A stretch of 28,975 nucleotides of DNA from Chthonomonas sp. UBA6659 (GTDB taxonomy: Bacteria > Armatimonadota > Fimbriimonadia > Fimbriimonadales > Fimbriimonadaceae). Positions 15,647-24,040 of the stretch are shown here, one piece after another (positions within the stretch are counted from its first letter, which is position 1; each line of letters begins with the position of its first letter). The stretch covers positions 1 to 28,975 of the forward strand of contig DKKT01000008.1 of the NCBI GenBank assembly GCA_002455425.1. The letters are read 5' to 3'. A model generated the notes under the pieces. That model worked only from the letters and a program-made list of their open reading frames with translations, was not told the DNA's origin and ran no database searches. A program made the position numbers and the translations under genes.

Positions 15647-16727
15647 GCTTCTCGGGACGTGTCCCCACTCCGGGGCGCGGCGTGGACGCCTTCATACCCC
15701 CCACGGCATCGTAGAAACTCCTGCCTTCATGCCGGTGGGCACGCAGGCTACGGTCAAGACGATCGGCAGTGAAGACCTCGAGGGCCTCGGCTTTTCATTG
15801 ATCCTCAGCAACACGTATCACCTTTCGCTCAGGCCCGGCGGAGAATTGATCGAGCGCTTCGGTGGCCTCCACCGATTCATGGCTTGGGAGGGTGCGATCC
15901 TGACCGACTCCGGTGGCTACCAAGTCATGAGCCTCAGCGCAAACCGCACTCTCTCTGAGGAGGGGGTTCGATTCCGATCGCATCTCGACGGCTCCGAACT
16001 GTTCCTGACCCCCGAGCGCGCCATCGAGATCCAAGGCCAGTTCGGCGTCGACATTTCGATGGCGCTCGATGTTTGTCCGCCCTACCCTTGCACTCGCGAG
16101 GAGGCGGTCCGTGCGATGGACCTGACCCACCGCTGGGCACCGAGAAACCTCGCCGCCGCAAAGCCTGGGCAGGCCGTCTTCGGCATCGTCCAAGGCGGAG
16201 TCCACCCTGATCTGCGAGCCGAATCAGCCGCCACGATGACGGCGCTCCCGTTCGCGGGTTTTGCCGTGGGTGGGGTCAGCGTCGGCGAGCCGACCGAGAT
16301 GCAGTATCCCGTCGTTCAGCAGACCGCCCCGCTCCTGCCCGTCGAAAAGGCCCGGTATCTCATGGGTGTCGGTCACCCAAGGGACATCCTCCACGCCGTC
16401 TCCTGCGGCATCGACCTGTTCGATTGCGTTCTTCCGACAAGGATGGCCCGCCACCATTGCCTCTACACGCTTCAAGGTCGGGTCAACGTCTCGGCGGCCC
16501 GCTGGGCCGATCACGAAGGACCGGTCGATTCGCAATCGGTTTTCTCGGTCGTCGAACGGTACTCCGCGGCCTATCTGCGGCACCTCTTCAAAGCTTCGGA
16601 ACCTCTCGGCGCGCGTCTGGCGACACTCCACAATCTGGCGTTCTACGCACGGCTGATGGAGGAGATCCGCGAGGCGATCGCGGCGGGCACCTGGCCGGCG
16701 CTGATCGAGCGGTATCGTCATGCCTAG
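15633..16727 (+). CDS. tgt: tRNA-guanine transglycosylase, zinc cysteines missing
   Basis: A 364-aa bacterial-type TGT, which exchanges guanine-34 of GUN-anticodon tRNAs for preQ1 in queuosine synthesis. Catalytic and base-binding residues are present: Asp92-Ser93 (TDSGGYQV), Asp146 (ALDVCPPY), Gln187 (IVQGG), Gly213-Gly214, and the nucleophile Asp264 (FDCVLPTR). The conserved C-terminal zinc site is broken. E. coli positions Cys302, Cys304 and Cys307 are Ser302, Phe304 and Val307 here, while His333 remains (TLHNLAFY) and the flanking sequence (YSAAYLRHLFKA) aligns without gaps. The start is TTG at 15633, the only one giving the usual N-terminus (MVRYELL), and lies inside the preceding gene. 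No other queuosine gene is in the window. Confidence 0.95.
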   Translation: MVRYELLGTCPHSGARRGRLHTPHGIVETPAFMPVGTQATVKTIGSEDLEGLGFSLILSNTYHLSLRPGGELIERFGGLHRFMAWEGAILTDSGGYQVMSLSANRTLSEEGVRFRSHLDGSELFLTPERAIEIQGQFGVDISMALDVCPPYPCTREEAVRAMDLTHRWAPRNLAAAKPGQAVFGIVQGGVHPDLRAESAATMTALPFAGFAVGGVSVGEPTEMQYPVVQQTAPLLPVEKARYLMGVGHPRDILHAVSCGIDLFDCVLPTRMARHHCLYTLQGRVNVSAARWADHEGPVDSQSVFSVVERYSAAYLRHLFKASEPLGARLATLHNLAFYARLMEEIREAIAAGTWPALIERYRHA

Positions 16728-16776
16728 AAACCCGGCCCAAAGCGTCGTTCCGCCGCAAACGCGATCATCGTCAAAG

Positions 16777-16819
16777 ACCTCCCCGATGCCGGACACGAGT
16801 CATCCGGCCTCAGGGAGGT
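16777..16819. terminator. Bidirectional hairpin between convergent genes
   Basis: Two 17-base arms (16777-16793 and 16803-16819) pair with two mismatches around a 9-base loop. It sits between the tgt stop and the stop of the convergent secreted-protein gene. On the minus strand the stem is followed by CTTTG, a weak T-rich tail. Confidence 0.65.
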
Positions 16820-16836
16820 GTGATCAGGTCGATGCG

Positions 16837-18048
16837 CTAGTTCGGATCGAACTCCGAGTTGCCGACGCCGACCTTCCAGTCCTCGCCGCCTGTGATGTAC
16901 GAGTTGAGGAATCCGCCAACCATGCCGCCTCCGGTGGACTGAGCAACGTTTCGATTGCCTCCGAGAGCAAATCCGTAGCTGCTCACGCTGTTTCCATAAC
17001 CGCCCAGGAGCATCGGCAAGTACCCTTCCGCGGTGTGGGACTTCCCGGAGATGATTCCGCCGAGAACAGCCGTGTTCTGGAAACGGTGATCGTAGCCCAT
17101 GATCAGACTGTTGGTAACCGATTCGAAGGGAGCGGCATTGAAGGTGCTGAGAGGTCCGACCTCGCCGTCTCCGATGATGAAGTTTCCAAGGCCATTCGCC
17201 GCCAACGGACCTGCGCTATTGTTCAGAAGCAGGTTGGCGTCGGTGATTCGGAACTTTCGGCTGCCACCGGCATAGGTGAAGTTGGCCTCGGTGAGATTGG
17301 TCGCAGAAAACGTCGGTCCGTTGAATGCAAGGGTGTCGGAACCGCTTCCATCGCCGATGAATGCGGAGCCGCTCACGAGCAAGGAAGCACCCGCCTCCAC
17401 GTTTCCATTCACCGCGCGAATGGCCCCGGTGTCAGCGATCACTGAGCCACCGATCGTACGGATATTGCCGCTGGTCGCCACAATGTTGCCCGAAAACGCT
17501 GTGATATCTCCGATCGATGAGAACACCCCGTTGTGGGCGTACAGTTTTCCGACCGTCAGATACATGTCCCCGAGGGTCAACTGGATTTCGTTCTTGACCT
17601 TCAGCTTATCCTGCATGTCGACATTGCCAGTGAATGTCGAAGGACCGCTGACGCCGACCGTGTCCCCAGGGGCGTCGCCGAGCTGAGTGTTGGAACGCAC
17701 GAGGACGTTACCGACCACTTCGAGGTTCTTCCCAAACTGGACGTTGGCGTCCTGCACGGTCAGGCTTCCCCTTGGACCGGAAAGCACGAGGGCGGTGTTG
17801 GCCAGATGGAGATTCGGGGCGTTGATCTCCATGCGGTCGCCGATACGACGTACGAACGTGGTCTTGTTCTCCAGTGCTTGCACCCGACTTGTGAGGGCAC
17901 CGACTCGTGATTCAAGTTGTGCGATTCGGGCCGAATTGTTGTCACCCGTCGCATACGCTCGTGGCAGGGCGATCCCGAGCACGAGCCCGGAGAGAAGGAG
18001 AAAGTACTGGATCTTGAGATGCGATCCTTGCTGTCCTGTTCGTTCCAT
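16837..18048 (-). CDS. Secreted protein with coiled coil and YadA-head-like repeats
   Basis: A 403-aa protein with an N-terminal hydrophobic segment (about 12-32, YFLLLSGLVLGIALPRAYA) that looks like a signal peptide. A heptad-rich coiled coil follows (about 40-62, IAQLESRVGALTSRVQALEN). The middle is rich in GNV/GNI turns (about 135-225), as in beta-rolls of adhesins and phage fibres. Residues about 310-390 contain spaced units such as NSLIMGYDHRFQNTAV, YLPMLLGGYGNSVSSYG and FALGGNRNVAQSTGG. These resemble the NSxAxGxxxxA units of trimeric YadA-type heads. No membrane anchor is seen at the C-terminus. I infer a trimeric surface or secreted fibre. An AGGAGG lies about 13 bases before the ATG, further than ideal. 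Confidence 0.75.
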   Translation of the reverse strand: MERTGQQGSHLKIQYFLLLSGLVLGIALPRAYATGDNNSARIAQLESRVGALTSRVQALENKTTFVRRIGDRMEINAPNLHLANTALVLSGPRGSLTVQDANVQFGKNLEVVGNVLVRSNTQLGDAPGDTVGVSGPSTFTGNVDMQDKLKVKNEIQLTLGDMYLTVGKLYAHNGVFSSIGDITAFSGNIVATSGNIRTIGGSVIADTGAIRAVNGNVEAGASLLVSGSAFIGDGSGSDTLAFNGPTFSATNLTEANFTYAGGSRKFRITDANLLLNNSAGPLAANGLGNFIIGDGEVGPLSTFNAAPFESVTNSLIMGYDHRFQNTAVLGGIISGKSHTAEGYLPMLLGGYGNSVSSYGFALGGNRNVAQSTGGGMVGGFLNSYITGGEDWKVGVGNSEFDPN

Positions 18049-18136
18049 GGGTTGTTGCTAACCTCCTAGCCCTTCCGATCGGAACACGCGTGGCGGTGCT
18101 GAATCAAGAAGCGTGAAACGCGTGAATTTTGGCGAA

Positions 18137-20494
18137 CTACGCCTTGTGCGCGAGGGCGCACGCCGCGACGAGGAACGCCTCATCGACCGGTTGCGCGGCC
18201 ATCGCCCTGAACACGATGCACAGGGCAGAATCGCAGTCCGAAGGGGGACGGTTGGCGAGAAGCTCGAGGGCTTTCGCTTCTCGGCCCGATGAGTATTCGC
18301 CGAGCGCCTCACGCACGCCCGGCTCGGTCCGGACCACCGTCCGTAGCAGGTCGAGAAGCGCGCTGTCCCGAGAGAGGCCTTCGAGGAGTAAGAGCCGATA
18401 GGCCTCGGCCTCGACGTCGAGAAGGCGAGCCAAACCGAGAAGACAACGGCGGCGGGTGATGATCGAGACACACTTGCCGGCCGTGACCAGAATCAGGCCG
18501 GCATCTTCTGGAGTCCCGACCCGCCCGAGGGCATACGCCATTTCGCTGCACGCCTCGTCGTCGTACCACGCGAGAGTCTCTCGCAGATTCGTCGCTGCAC
18601 CACGGAGTTCGAGGTCCACGATCGCTTCGGCCGCGGCGATCCGCACGCTCGGGTGAGCGTCGAACAGCGCGTCGGCGATGACCTCTCCGGCCTCGCGCGC
18701 TTCGAGGGCTCGAAGCGCCTGGAGGGTCGCACGACGGAGATCCGGGTCACCCGTCCTCTGCGCGGCTTCGATCAGAGGCTCGATCGCCTCCGCTCCACCG
18801 AGCTGCCCGAGCGCCTTGGCCGCCGCTCTCCGGACCGAGGAGCGTGGCGACGTCAGGTAGCGCGAGAGCGGCCCGACCGCATCCAGGCTTCCGAGCGAGC
18901 CGAGGGCTTCGATCGTCTCTTCTTCGACCAGATCGGGATGCTCATCCAGTTGGTGGATCAGCGCACCGGCGAACGCGGCATCGCCAAGCTTGGCAAGCGA
19001 CCGGGCGGCTTGGCGTCGAATTCGGGGCGAAGGATCGTGAAGGGCCTTGACGATCTCGTCCGAGGCGATCCCGAATTGTCGGGAACCCACACTTTCGATC
19101 GCGGACTCACGCGTCGCGACGTCACCGCTCGTGGAGAGTTGCTTGAGCGCTTTGTAACCTTTCGGGGAGACCCGGGCGAGCTGTCGGAGGGTCCCGCCAA
19201 CCGACGTCGACCCGGCCTCGCGGACCCGCCCGAGGAAGAAGAGCGAGAACGCGCGGAGGAACATCGTGATCCCGAATACCCACTTGTAGGCATCCTCGAC
19301 GGTGAAGGGCCCCTTGAGCAGATCCATCGCGGCCGCGCCGAGCATCGGCGCGAGCGCCCCCGTCAGCGCTTGCAACGCCATCCCGACCCCGATGTAGTTC
19401 GCACGATCGTCCGGATCTGCCGTCGCGAGGAGGAGATTGAATTGGCAGATCGCGACGCCGCTCCAGACCGCGCCCGAGAAGACGTGAGCGAGGATCAGAA
19501 CGGCGGCGTTCCAGAGGTCGGCGCCGGGATACGTGATCAGCCACATCGCCGGCGTGAGGACCAGCCCGAGTCCGAGAATGCCGACCAGAGGCTTGTTGCC
19601 GTACTTGTCCGCAAGGAACCCCCACATCCTCGCCGTCAACAGTGAGCCGATCGCGACGGAGATGCCCGTCGCCTGCAAGATCGCGAACGGCATCTTCAGC
19701 GTCTCAAGGGCGTAAGCCGAATACAGATTCCCCGCGAAGAGCTGGCCGAGAACGAACAGGAACAAAAAGACGAGCACCGGGCGGAAGCGATGATCGCGGA
19801 GAGGAATCCGGAACGCACCGAGACTTTCACGCAACGACGTCCGAATGGGATTGGGACGCGGCGTGTCGGCCATCTTCCGGAACAGGACCATGCTGAAGGC
19901 CGCGCACGCGATGCCGATCGCAAAGATCGTGCTGAACCCTGTCGGCTCCTCGTCCGCCCGCCGAAACGCGTCGAGAACGAGGCCACCGGCAAAACCGCCG
20001 ACCGCGCCGACCGCGGTGGCGATCATCATCCGCCGACTGAAGAACCAGCCGCGGGAGTTCGTCGGCACGAGCTCGGCAAGCCAATCGTTGTAGATCGGCG
20101 CGACGAACTGCGTCGCCGCAGAAGCCACGATCACACATCCGAGGAGAATCCAGAGCTTCGCCTCATTCGGAATCGGAAGCGCGGGCAGCGCAATCAGCGG
20201 AACGTAGAAGAGGCGCCAGATAAAGCCGCCCGGCGCGACAAACTTCTTGTATCGCGGGAATCCGCGGCCCCAGATCGCACCCGGAATCTGAAGCAAGCCG
20301 AGGAAACTCGGGACCGCGGTCAGGACCCCGATCCATACATACGATCCGCCTAGAAGTTGGACGAATCCGACCAGAAACGTACCCGAAACAAGTGTCGCGA
20401 AGGCGGTCGCGAACGCCGCATCGAGGTTCGCGATGCGGAGGGTTCGCAGATTCTCCAACCGATCGACGGGCTGAGACATGGGGGCAACGTCCAT
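18137..20494 (-). CDS. MFS transporter fused to C-terminal HEAT-repeat domain
   Basis: A 785-aa protein if started at 20494 (MDVAPMSQ); 20479 is the next ATG. Residues about 25-430 form a 12-helix major facilitator domain, including GFLADKYGNKPL, the loop motif between helices. Residues about 455-760 are helical HEAT/PBS-lyase-type repeats: RIRRQAARSLAKLGD, SVRRAAAKALGQLGG, DLRRATLQALRALEA and SVRIAAAEAIVDLEL are successive repeats. MFS proteins are usually about 400 aa; the extra half would lie in the cytoplasm as a protein-binding scaffold. The substrate is unknown. It lies 88 bp upstream of the secreted-protein gene and is divergent from the DUF2087 gene. Confidence 0.9.
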   Translation of the reverse strand: MDVAPMSQPVDRLENLRTLRIANLDAAFATAFATLVSGTFLVGFVQLLGGSYVWIGVLTAVPSFLGLLQIPGAIWGRGFPRYKKFVAPGGFIWRLFYVPLIALPALPIPNEAKLWILLGCVIVASAATQFVAPIYNDWLAELVPTNSRGWFFSRRMMIATAVGAVGGFAGGLVLDAFRRADEEPTGFSTIFAIGIACAAFSMVLFRKMADTPRPNPIRTSLRESLGAFRIPLRDHRFRPVLVFLFLFVLGQLFAGNLYSAYALETLKMPFAILQATGISVAIGSLLTARMWGFLADKYGNKPLVGILGLGLVLTPAMWLITYPGADLWNAAVLILAHVFSGAVWSGVAICQFNLLLATADPDDRANYIGVGMALQALTGALAPMLGAAAMDLLKGPFTVEDAYKWVFGITMFLRAFSLFFLGRVREAGSTSVGGTLRQLARVSPKGYKALKQLSTSGDVATRESAIESVGSRQFGIASDEIVKALHDPSPRIRRQAARSLAKLGDAAFAGALIHQLDEHPDLVEEETIEALGSLGSLDAVGPLSRYLTSPRSSVRRAAAKALGQLGGAEAIEPLIEAAQRTGDPDLRRATLQALRALEAREAGEVIADALFDAHPSVRIAAAEAIVDLELRGAATNLRETLAWYDDEACSEMAYALGRVGTPEDAGLILVTAGKCVSIITRRRCLLGLARLLDVEAEAYRLLLLEGLSRDSALLDLLRTVVRTEPGVREALGEYSSGREAKALELLANRPPSDCDSALCIVFRAMAAQPVDEAFLVAACALAHKA

Positions 20495-20549
20495 TGTGAC
20501 AGCGGGTCTGGACCCAGGACCGAGCCTGTGCCTAAGGTTCAATCATCGG

Positions 20550-20831
20550 ATGGTCGCCGATACTCAGCTCGTCCTCGCCAACTACCGGGATGCGGAAGGT
20601 CGGTTCACGATGTGGCCTGCCCGCCGCAAAGTTCAGATCGCGCTGCTGGAAACGCTCGTCGACGCCTTCGAGGTCGGGCGGCGCTACACCGAGATCGAAG
20701 TGAACGCGGTCCTCAATCGTCGCCACACGTTCGGTGATCCCGCGACGCTCCGCCGCGACATGGTCGATCTCGGTCTCCTCCATCGCGAGCGGGATGCGAC
20801 AGCCTACTGGATCGAGCCCCGCGACGCCTAA
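20550..20831 (+). CDS. DUF2087-domain protein
   Basis: A 93-aa protein matching the DUF2087 pattern: NYRDAEGRFTMWPARRKVQI, then FEVGRRYTEIEVNAVLN, HTFGDPATLRRDMVDLGLL and a final RERDATAYW. The fold is winged-helix-like, and the family is often found as a stand-alone unit or beside regulatory domains; DNA binding is assumed, not proved. The start at 20550 begins just before the conserved domain; an ATG at 20478 would add 24 poorly conserved residues that overlap the promoter of the divergent MFS gene. Its last four bases overlap the convergent nitroreductase gene. Confidence 0.88.
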   Translation: MVADTQLVLANYRDAEGRFTMWPARRKVQIALLETLVDAFEVGRRYTEIEVNAVLNRRHTFGDPATLRRDMVDLGLLHRERDATAYWIEPRDA

Positions 20832-21493
20832 TCGACGAACGTCGCGATCTCGTCGAGCGCCTTGCGCTCCAGGTCGGGAACGACGCAGTCCGACGCCGGA
20901 TAGCCGACGGGCAGAATCAAGAAAGGCTTCTCGTTCACGGGCCGGTCGCAAAGCTCGCGAAGGAACGTCATCGGGGCGGGCGTATGGGTCAAACACGCGA
21001 GCCCGGCTCGGTGCAGCGCCGCGATGAGGAATCCGACCGCGATCCCAACCGACTCGGTCATGTAGTAACTCTTGAGCCGGGTTCCGTCCGCCAACGGCTC
21101 CCAATCGCGGCGAAACACGACGATAAGCCAGGGGGCGTCGGTCAGGTGGCGCTTCTCGAAGTCTGTGCCGAGCGGAGCGAGCGCATCCAGCCATTCTTTC
21201 GGCGCTTTGTGGGCGTAGAACTCGCGTTCCTCTTTCTCAGCCTCACTCCGGATCCGAGCCCGAAGCTCCGGCTCCGAAATCGCGACGAAGTGCCAGGGCT
21301 GACGATGCGCCCCGCTGGGCGCGGTCCCGGCGATCGAGAGGGCGAGCTCGATGACCTCGCGCGGCACGGCGTCGGTCGAAAACGTGCGAACGCTTCGGCG
21401 GGCTCTGGCGATCGCGAGGTCCGCCCGCAAACGATTCAGTGTCTCCTCGATCGGTACCCGCTCCGGTCGATAGGGCACGGGCCGATAACTCAT
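20828..21493 (-). CDS. Nitroreductase-family flavoprotein, iodotyrosine deiodinase-like
   Basis: A 221-aa FMN enzyme of the nitroreductase fold. The sequence RRSVRTFSTDAVP starts the FMN-binding region, and GTAPSGAHRQPWHFV, ESVGIAVGFLIAALHRAGLA and LTHTPAPM are the landmarks of the iodotyrosine deiodinase/BluB branch rather than of classical NfsB. The active-site lid with Glu and Tyr is visible in EKEEREFYAHKAPKEW. Bacterial members reductively dehalogenate halotyrosines in vitro, but their natural substrate is usually unknown. It follows accA by two bases and so forms an operon with it. A distinct substrate cannot be deduced. Confidence 0.9.
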   Translation of the reverse strand: MSYRPVPYRPERVPIEETLNRLRADLAIARARRSVRTFSTDAVPREVIELALSIAGTAPSGAHRQPWHFVAISEPELRARIRSEAEKEEREFYAHKAPKEWLDALAPLGTDFEKRHLTDAPWLIVVFRRDWEPLADGTRLKSYYMTESVGIAVGFLIAALHRAGLACLTHTPAPMTFLRELCDRPVNEKPFLILPVGYPASDCVVPDLERKALDEIATFVD

Positions 21494-21495
21494 CG

Positions 21496-22467
21496 CTAGC
21501 CGCCTTCGAACTTGCCCATCGCCCGAAACTTCTCGTAGCGAAGCGATTTGAGTTGATCCCCCGAGAACTCGGAGAGCTCCGTGAGATGCTTGAGCAGCGC
21601 CGTCTTCACGATCTCAGCCGCCCCGACTGGATCGCGGTGGGCACCGCCGAACGGCTCGGGCAGAATCTCGTCGACGAGGCCATATTCGAACGCGCTCTGC
21701 GCCGTCAGGCGGAGCGCGGCCGCGGCCTGAGGGCCCTTTTCGGGCATCCGCCAAAGGATCGCCGCGCAACCCTCGGGGGGAATGACGCTGTAGATGGCGT
21801 GCTCCTGGATCAAGACCCGATTACCGCAGGCGATGCCGATCGCGCCTCCCGATCCCCCTTCCCCGATGACGATCGAGATCACTGGGACCTTGAGTTCGAA
21901 CATCGAGAGCATCGAGGCAGCAATCGCCTCGCTGATCCCCCGCGATTCGCTCTCGACTCCGGGGTCGGCGGCGGGAGTGTCCACGAACGTAATGACCGGG
22001 TGTCCAAACCGGTTGGCCATCTCGAACATGCGGATCGCTTTGCGGTATCCCTCGGGCTTCGCCATCGCGAAGTTGCGATACTGGCGATCCTGGATCGTGC
22101 GACCCTTTTGGTGTCCGACGACCATGACCGGCCGCTCGCCGAGCATCGCGGGTCCGGCCACGATCGCGTGGTCGGCACCAAAGCGCCGGTCGCCATCGAG
22201 TTCGACGAAGTCATCGAAGATGGCCCCGATGTAGTCCAGTGTGTAGGGACGGGGTTCCGCCCGCGCGACGAGGACTTTCTCCCAGGGCCCGAGTCGGCTG
22301 TACACGATCGAGATGTAATGATCGCGCCGACGCTCGAACTCAGCCGCGCGGGCCTCGATTTCGCCTCGACGCTCCGGCTCGTTCTTGGCGGCTTGACGGA
22401 GCTTGGCGAGAGCTTCGTCGAGCTCCATCAAGGGCTTCTCCCACTCCTTCCAGGACTTTGCGGCCAT
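21496..22467 (-). CDS. accA: Acetyl-CoA carboxylase carboxyltransferase subunit alpha
   Basis: A 323-aa AccA, close to the 319 aa of E. coli. With AccD it transfers the carboxyl group from biotin to acetyl-CoA to make malonyl-CoA for fatty-acid synthesis. Landmarks are the N-terminal helix with KPLMELDEALAKL, the GDRRFGADHAIVAG strand-turn, VGHQKGR, and the crotonase-fold oxyanion region FVDTPAADPG and GEGGSGGAIGIACGNRV. The family's IPPEGCAAILWR segment is intact. AccD is not in this window. TAAACT lies nine bases before the ATG and no ribosome-binding site is obvious. The nitroreductase follows immediately. Confidence 0.96.
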   Translation of the reverse strand: MAAKSWKEWEKPLMELDEALAKLRQAAKNEPERRGEIEARAAEFERRRDHYISIVYSRLGPWEKVLVARAEPRPYTLDYIGAIFDDFVELDGDRRFGADHAIVAGPAMLGERPVMVVGHQKGRTIQDRQYRNFAMAKPEGYRKAIRMFEMANRFGHPVITFVDTPAADPGVESESRGISEAIAASMLSMFELKVPVISIVIGEGGSGGAIGIACGNRVLIQEHAIYSVIPPEGCAAILWRMPEKGPQAAAALRLTAQSAFEYGLVDEILPEPFGGAHRDPVGAAEIVKTALLKHLTELSEFSGDQLKSLRYEKFRAMGKFEGG

Positions 22468-22624
22468 GCAGGGGCCAGTTTATCCGAGTCGAGCCCTCAT
22501 CGCGGGCGCCTCATCGCCGACCCGAGGGCCAGGGCGAACGCTCGTTTGCACCGTCCAGGAGCCACGCGGCACCGGATCGTGGGGCGCTGACGGCTTCTGC
22601 TGATGGCGGTTCGGACCATTCTCG

Positions 22625-22840
22625 TCACGGTCCCCATGCGATCACTCCTCCGAGGATGGCGAGAATCGCGAAGCCGATCATGCAGACGTGGCCGATGCAG
22701 TTTGTGGTCTTCTCGCTATACAGGGCGCGTTGCTTCTTGCGCTCGACCCTTCGCACGCAAAGATAGGGCATGAGGACGGGGGCGGCCGGAGCCGCCGAAC
22801 GGTGTTCGATGTGTTCTCTGAATTCCTGGCTGTATTGCAT
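22625..22840 (-). CDS. Small single-pass membrane protein, unknown
   Basis: A 71-aa protein with a polar, histidine-containing N-terminus (QYSQEFREHIEHR), a basic patch (RRVERKKQR) and a C-terminal membrane helix (CMIGFAILAILGGVIAW). AGGAG five bases before the ATG at 22840 supports it as a real gene and fixes the start over the GTG/ATG 12 codons earlier. It sits at the junction between the core operon (accA) and the toxin-immunity island. Function unknown. Confidence 0.6.
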   Translation of the reverse strand: MQYSQEFREHIEHRSAAPAAPVLMPYLCVRRVERKKQRALYSEKTTNCIGHVCMIGFAILAILGGVIAWGP

Positions 22841-23245
22841 GGGTTCTCCTGGTGTGTCGCGGCGATCCGCATGCATCTCAGTAGGATCGGAGGACCCTCG
22901 GGATCGTAACTTGAGTCACATTCGGGACCATTTACCCCTGTGGAGACCGACACGGCATGTCGAAAGCCCCACGTTCTCTCGCGGCCCTCGCGTTCCAGCT
23001 CCGCGTCACGGGTGACTTGGGTCGCGCACGTTCGTCTTGAGGAGTTGTAGGGTGGGGCGGCTCGGCACCGTTGTGATAAAGGCGCGTCGTCCGGGGTCCA
23101 TTGACCGGTATGCGGGCTGCAGGCGTAAACCGTCTCGACGCGTGAGGCGATCAGTTCAGCGAGCGCAAAAGGCTGCGCTTACGCCGGCGGGAGCCGCGTG
23201 GGCTCAATCGAGAAGTCGCGATGCCATTCTGTACGGGGCATCATG
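22841..23245. other. 405-bp stretch with no convincing gene
   Basis: Only short, unsupported frames occur here. A weak inverted repeat (GATGCC at 23220-23225 with GGCATC at 23237-23242) sits just past the TPR gene stop and might help end its transcript. No tRNA, repeat or attachment site was recognised. Confidence 0.5.
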
Positions 23246-24040
23246 TTAGGCACTTTCGCCCAGACGCGATCTCAAACGGCGAACGAGACGCTTGACTTCC
23301 CCCACGCGATTCCCCATCTCGATCGCTGTCTCAAGTTCGATGAGGGCTAACTCATACTTCTTCAGCTTCGCAAGAAACACACCATAGTTACCTCGAACAA
23401 TCTCGTCCAGGGGGTCTAATCTGACCGCAATCTCGATGGCCCTTACTGCTTCCTCGTAGTCTTTCAAGTCGGAGAGAGAGAGGGCTAAGTTGTTCAGAAT
23501 GCTGACTTTGGCCGCGTCCTTGCAATCCTGCGCCTGTTCGTAGATCTCGATGGCCTCATCATGACGGCCTGCGCGCCGGAGCGCATTCCCGTACCCATAA
23601 ACAAAGTCGCCTGATTTCTTGTACTTACTCAAGTACTTCTCGTAAAGAGCGAGGGCCTTAGTAACCTCACCGCTTTCTTTAAGAGCGCTAGCCAAATTGA
23701 TAATGACGTCCTCGTCTTCATCGAAGTGCGTATGAAGAAACCCAAACAACTGGGCCGTATGGACGTCATCGTACACATCAAGGAAGCGGCGAACGCCGGC
23801 ATTGAACAGATCAGCGAACCAGTGGCTCCGGGGTGCATCTGAACCTTCGATGAAAGTTGCGAGAGCCTGGTGCTCACCAGATATTGCCAAGAGGATGGCC
23901 ACTTCAAGCTGGATCAGTGGATCCAGCTCTGTGGCCGGAGACTTAGCAAGTTCCAGAGCCAGGTCGACATTCCGCTCTCTGAGCGACTTGATCGTCTGTG
24001 CTCTCTCCGATAGAGGATGAGGTCGGATCTTCCTTTTCAT
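23246..24040 (-). CDS. TPR-repeat protein in the toxin-immunity island
   Basis: A 264-aa soluble protein made largely of tetratricopeptide-like helical pairs: VIINLASALKESGEVTKALA, VYGYGNALRRAGRHDEAIEI, SILNNLALSLSDLKDYEEAV and VRGNYGVFLAKLKKYELALI follow one another over about 125-245. TPRs bind other proteins. Codon use is less GC-rich than in the core genes, which fits horizontal origin. The ATG at 24040 (MKRKIRPHP) is preferred to 24085 because the sequence around it (GAGCGAACAnnTATG) is repeated with its start codon in the tandem array upstream. Position among RHS modules suggests an immunity or effector-related role, but the protein resembles no immunity family I know. Confidence 0.8.
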   Translation of the reverse strand: MKRKIRPHPLSERAQTIKSLRERNVDLALELAKSPATELDPLIQLEVAILLAISGEHQALATFIEGSDAPRSHWFADLFNAGVRRFLDVYDDVHTAQLFGFLHTHFDEDEDVIINLASALKESGEVTKALALYEKYLSKYKKSGDFVYGYGNALRRAGRHDEAIEIYEQAQDCKDAAKVSILNNLALSLSDLKDYEEAVRAIEIAVRLDPLDEIVRGNYGVFLAKLKKYELALIELETAIEMGNRVGEVKRLVRRLRSRLGESA

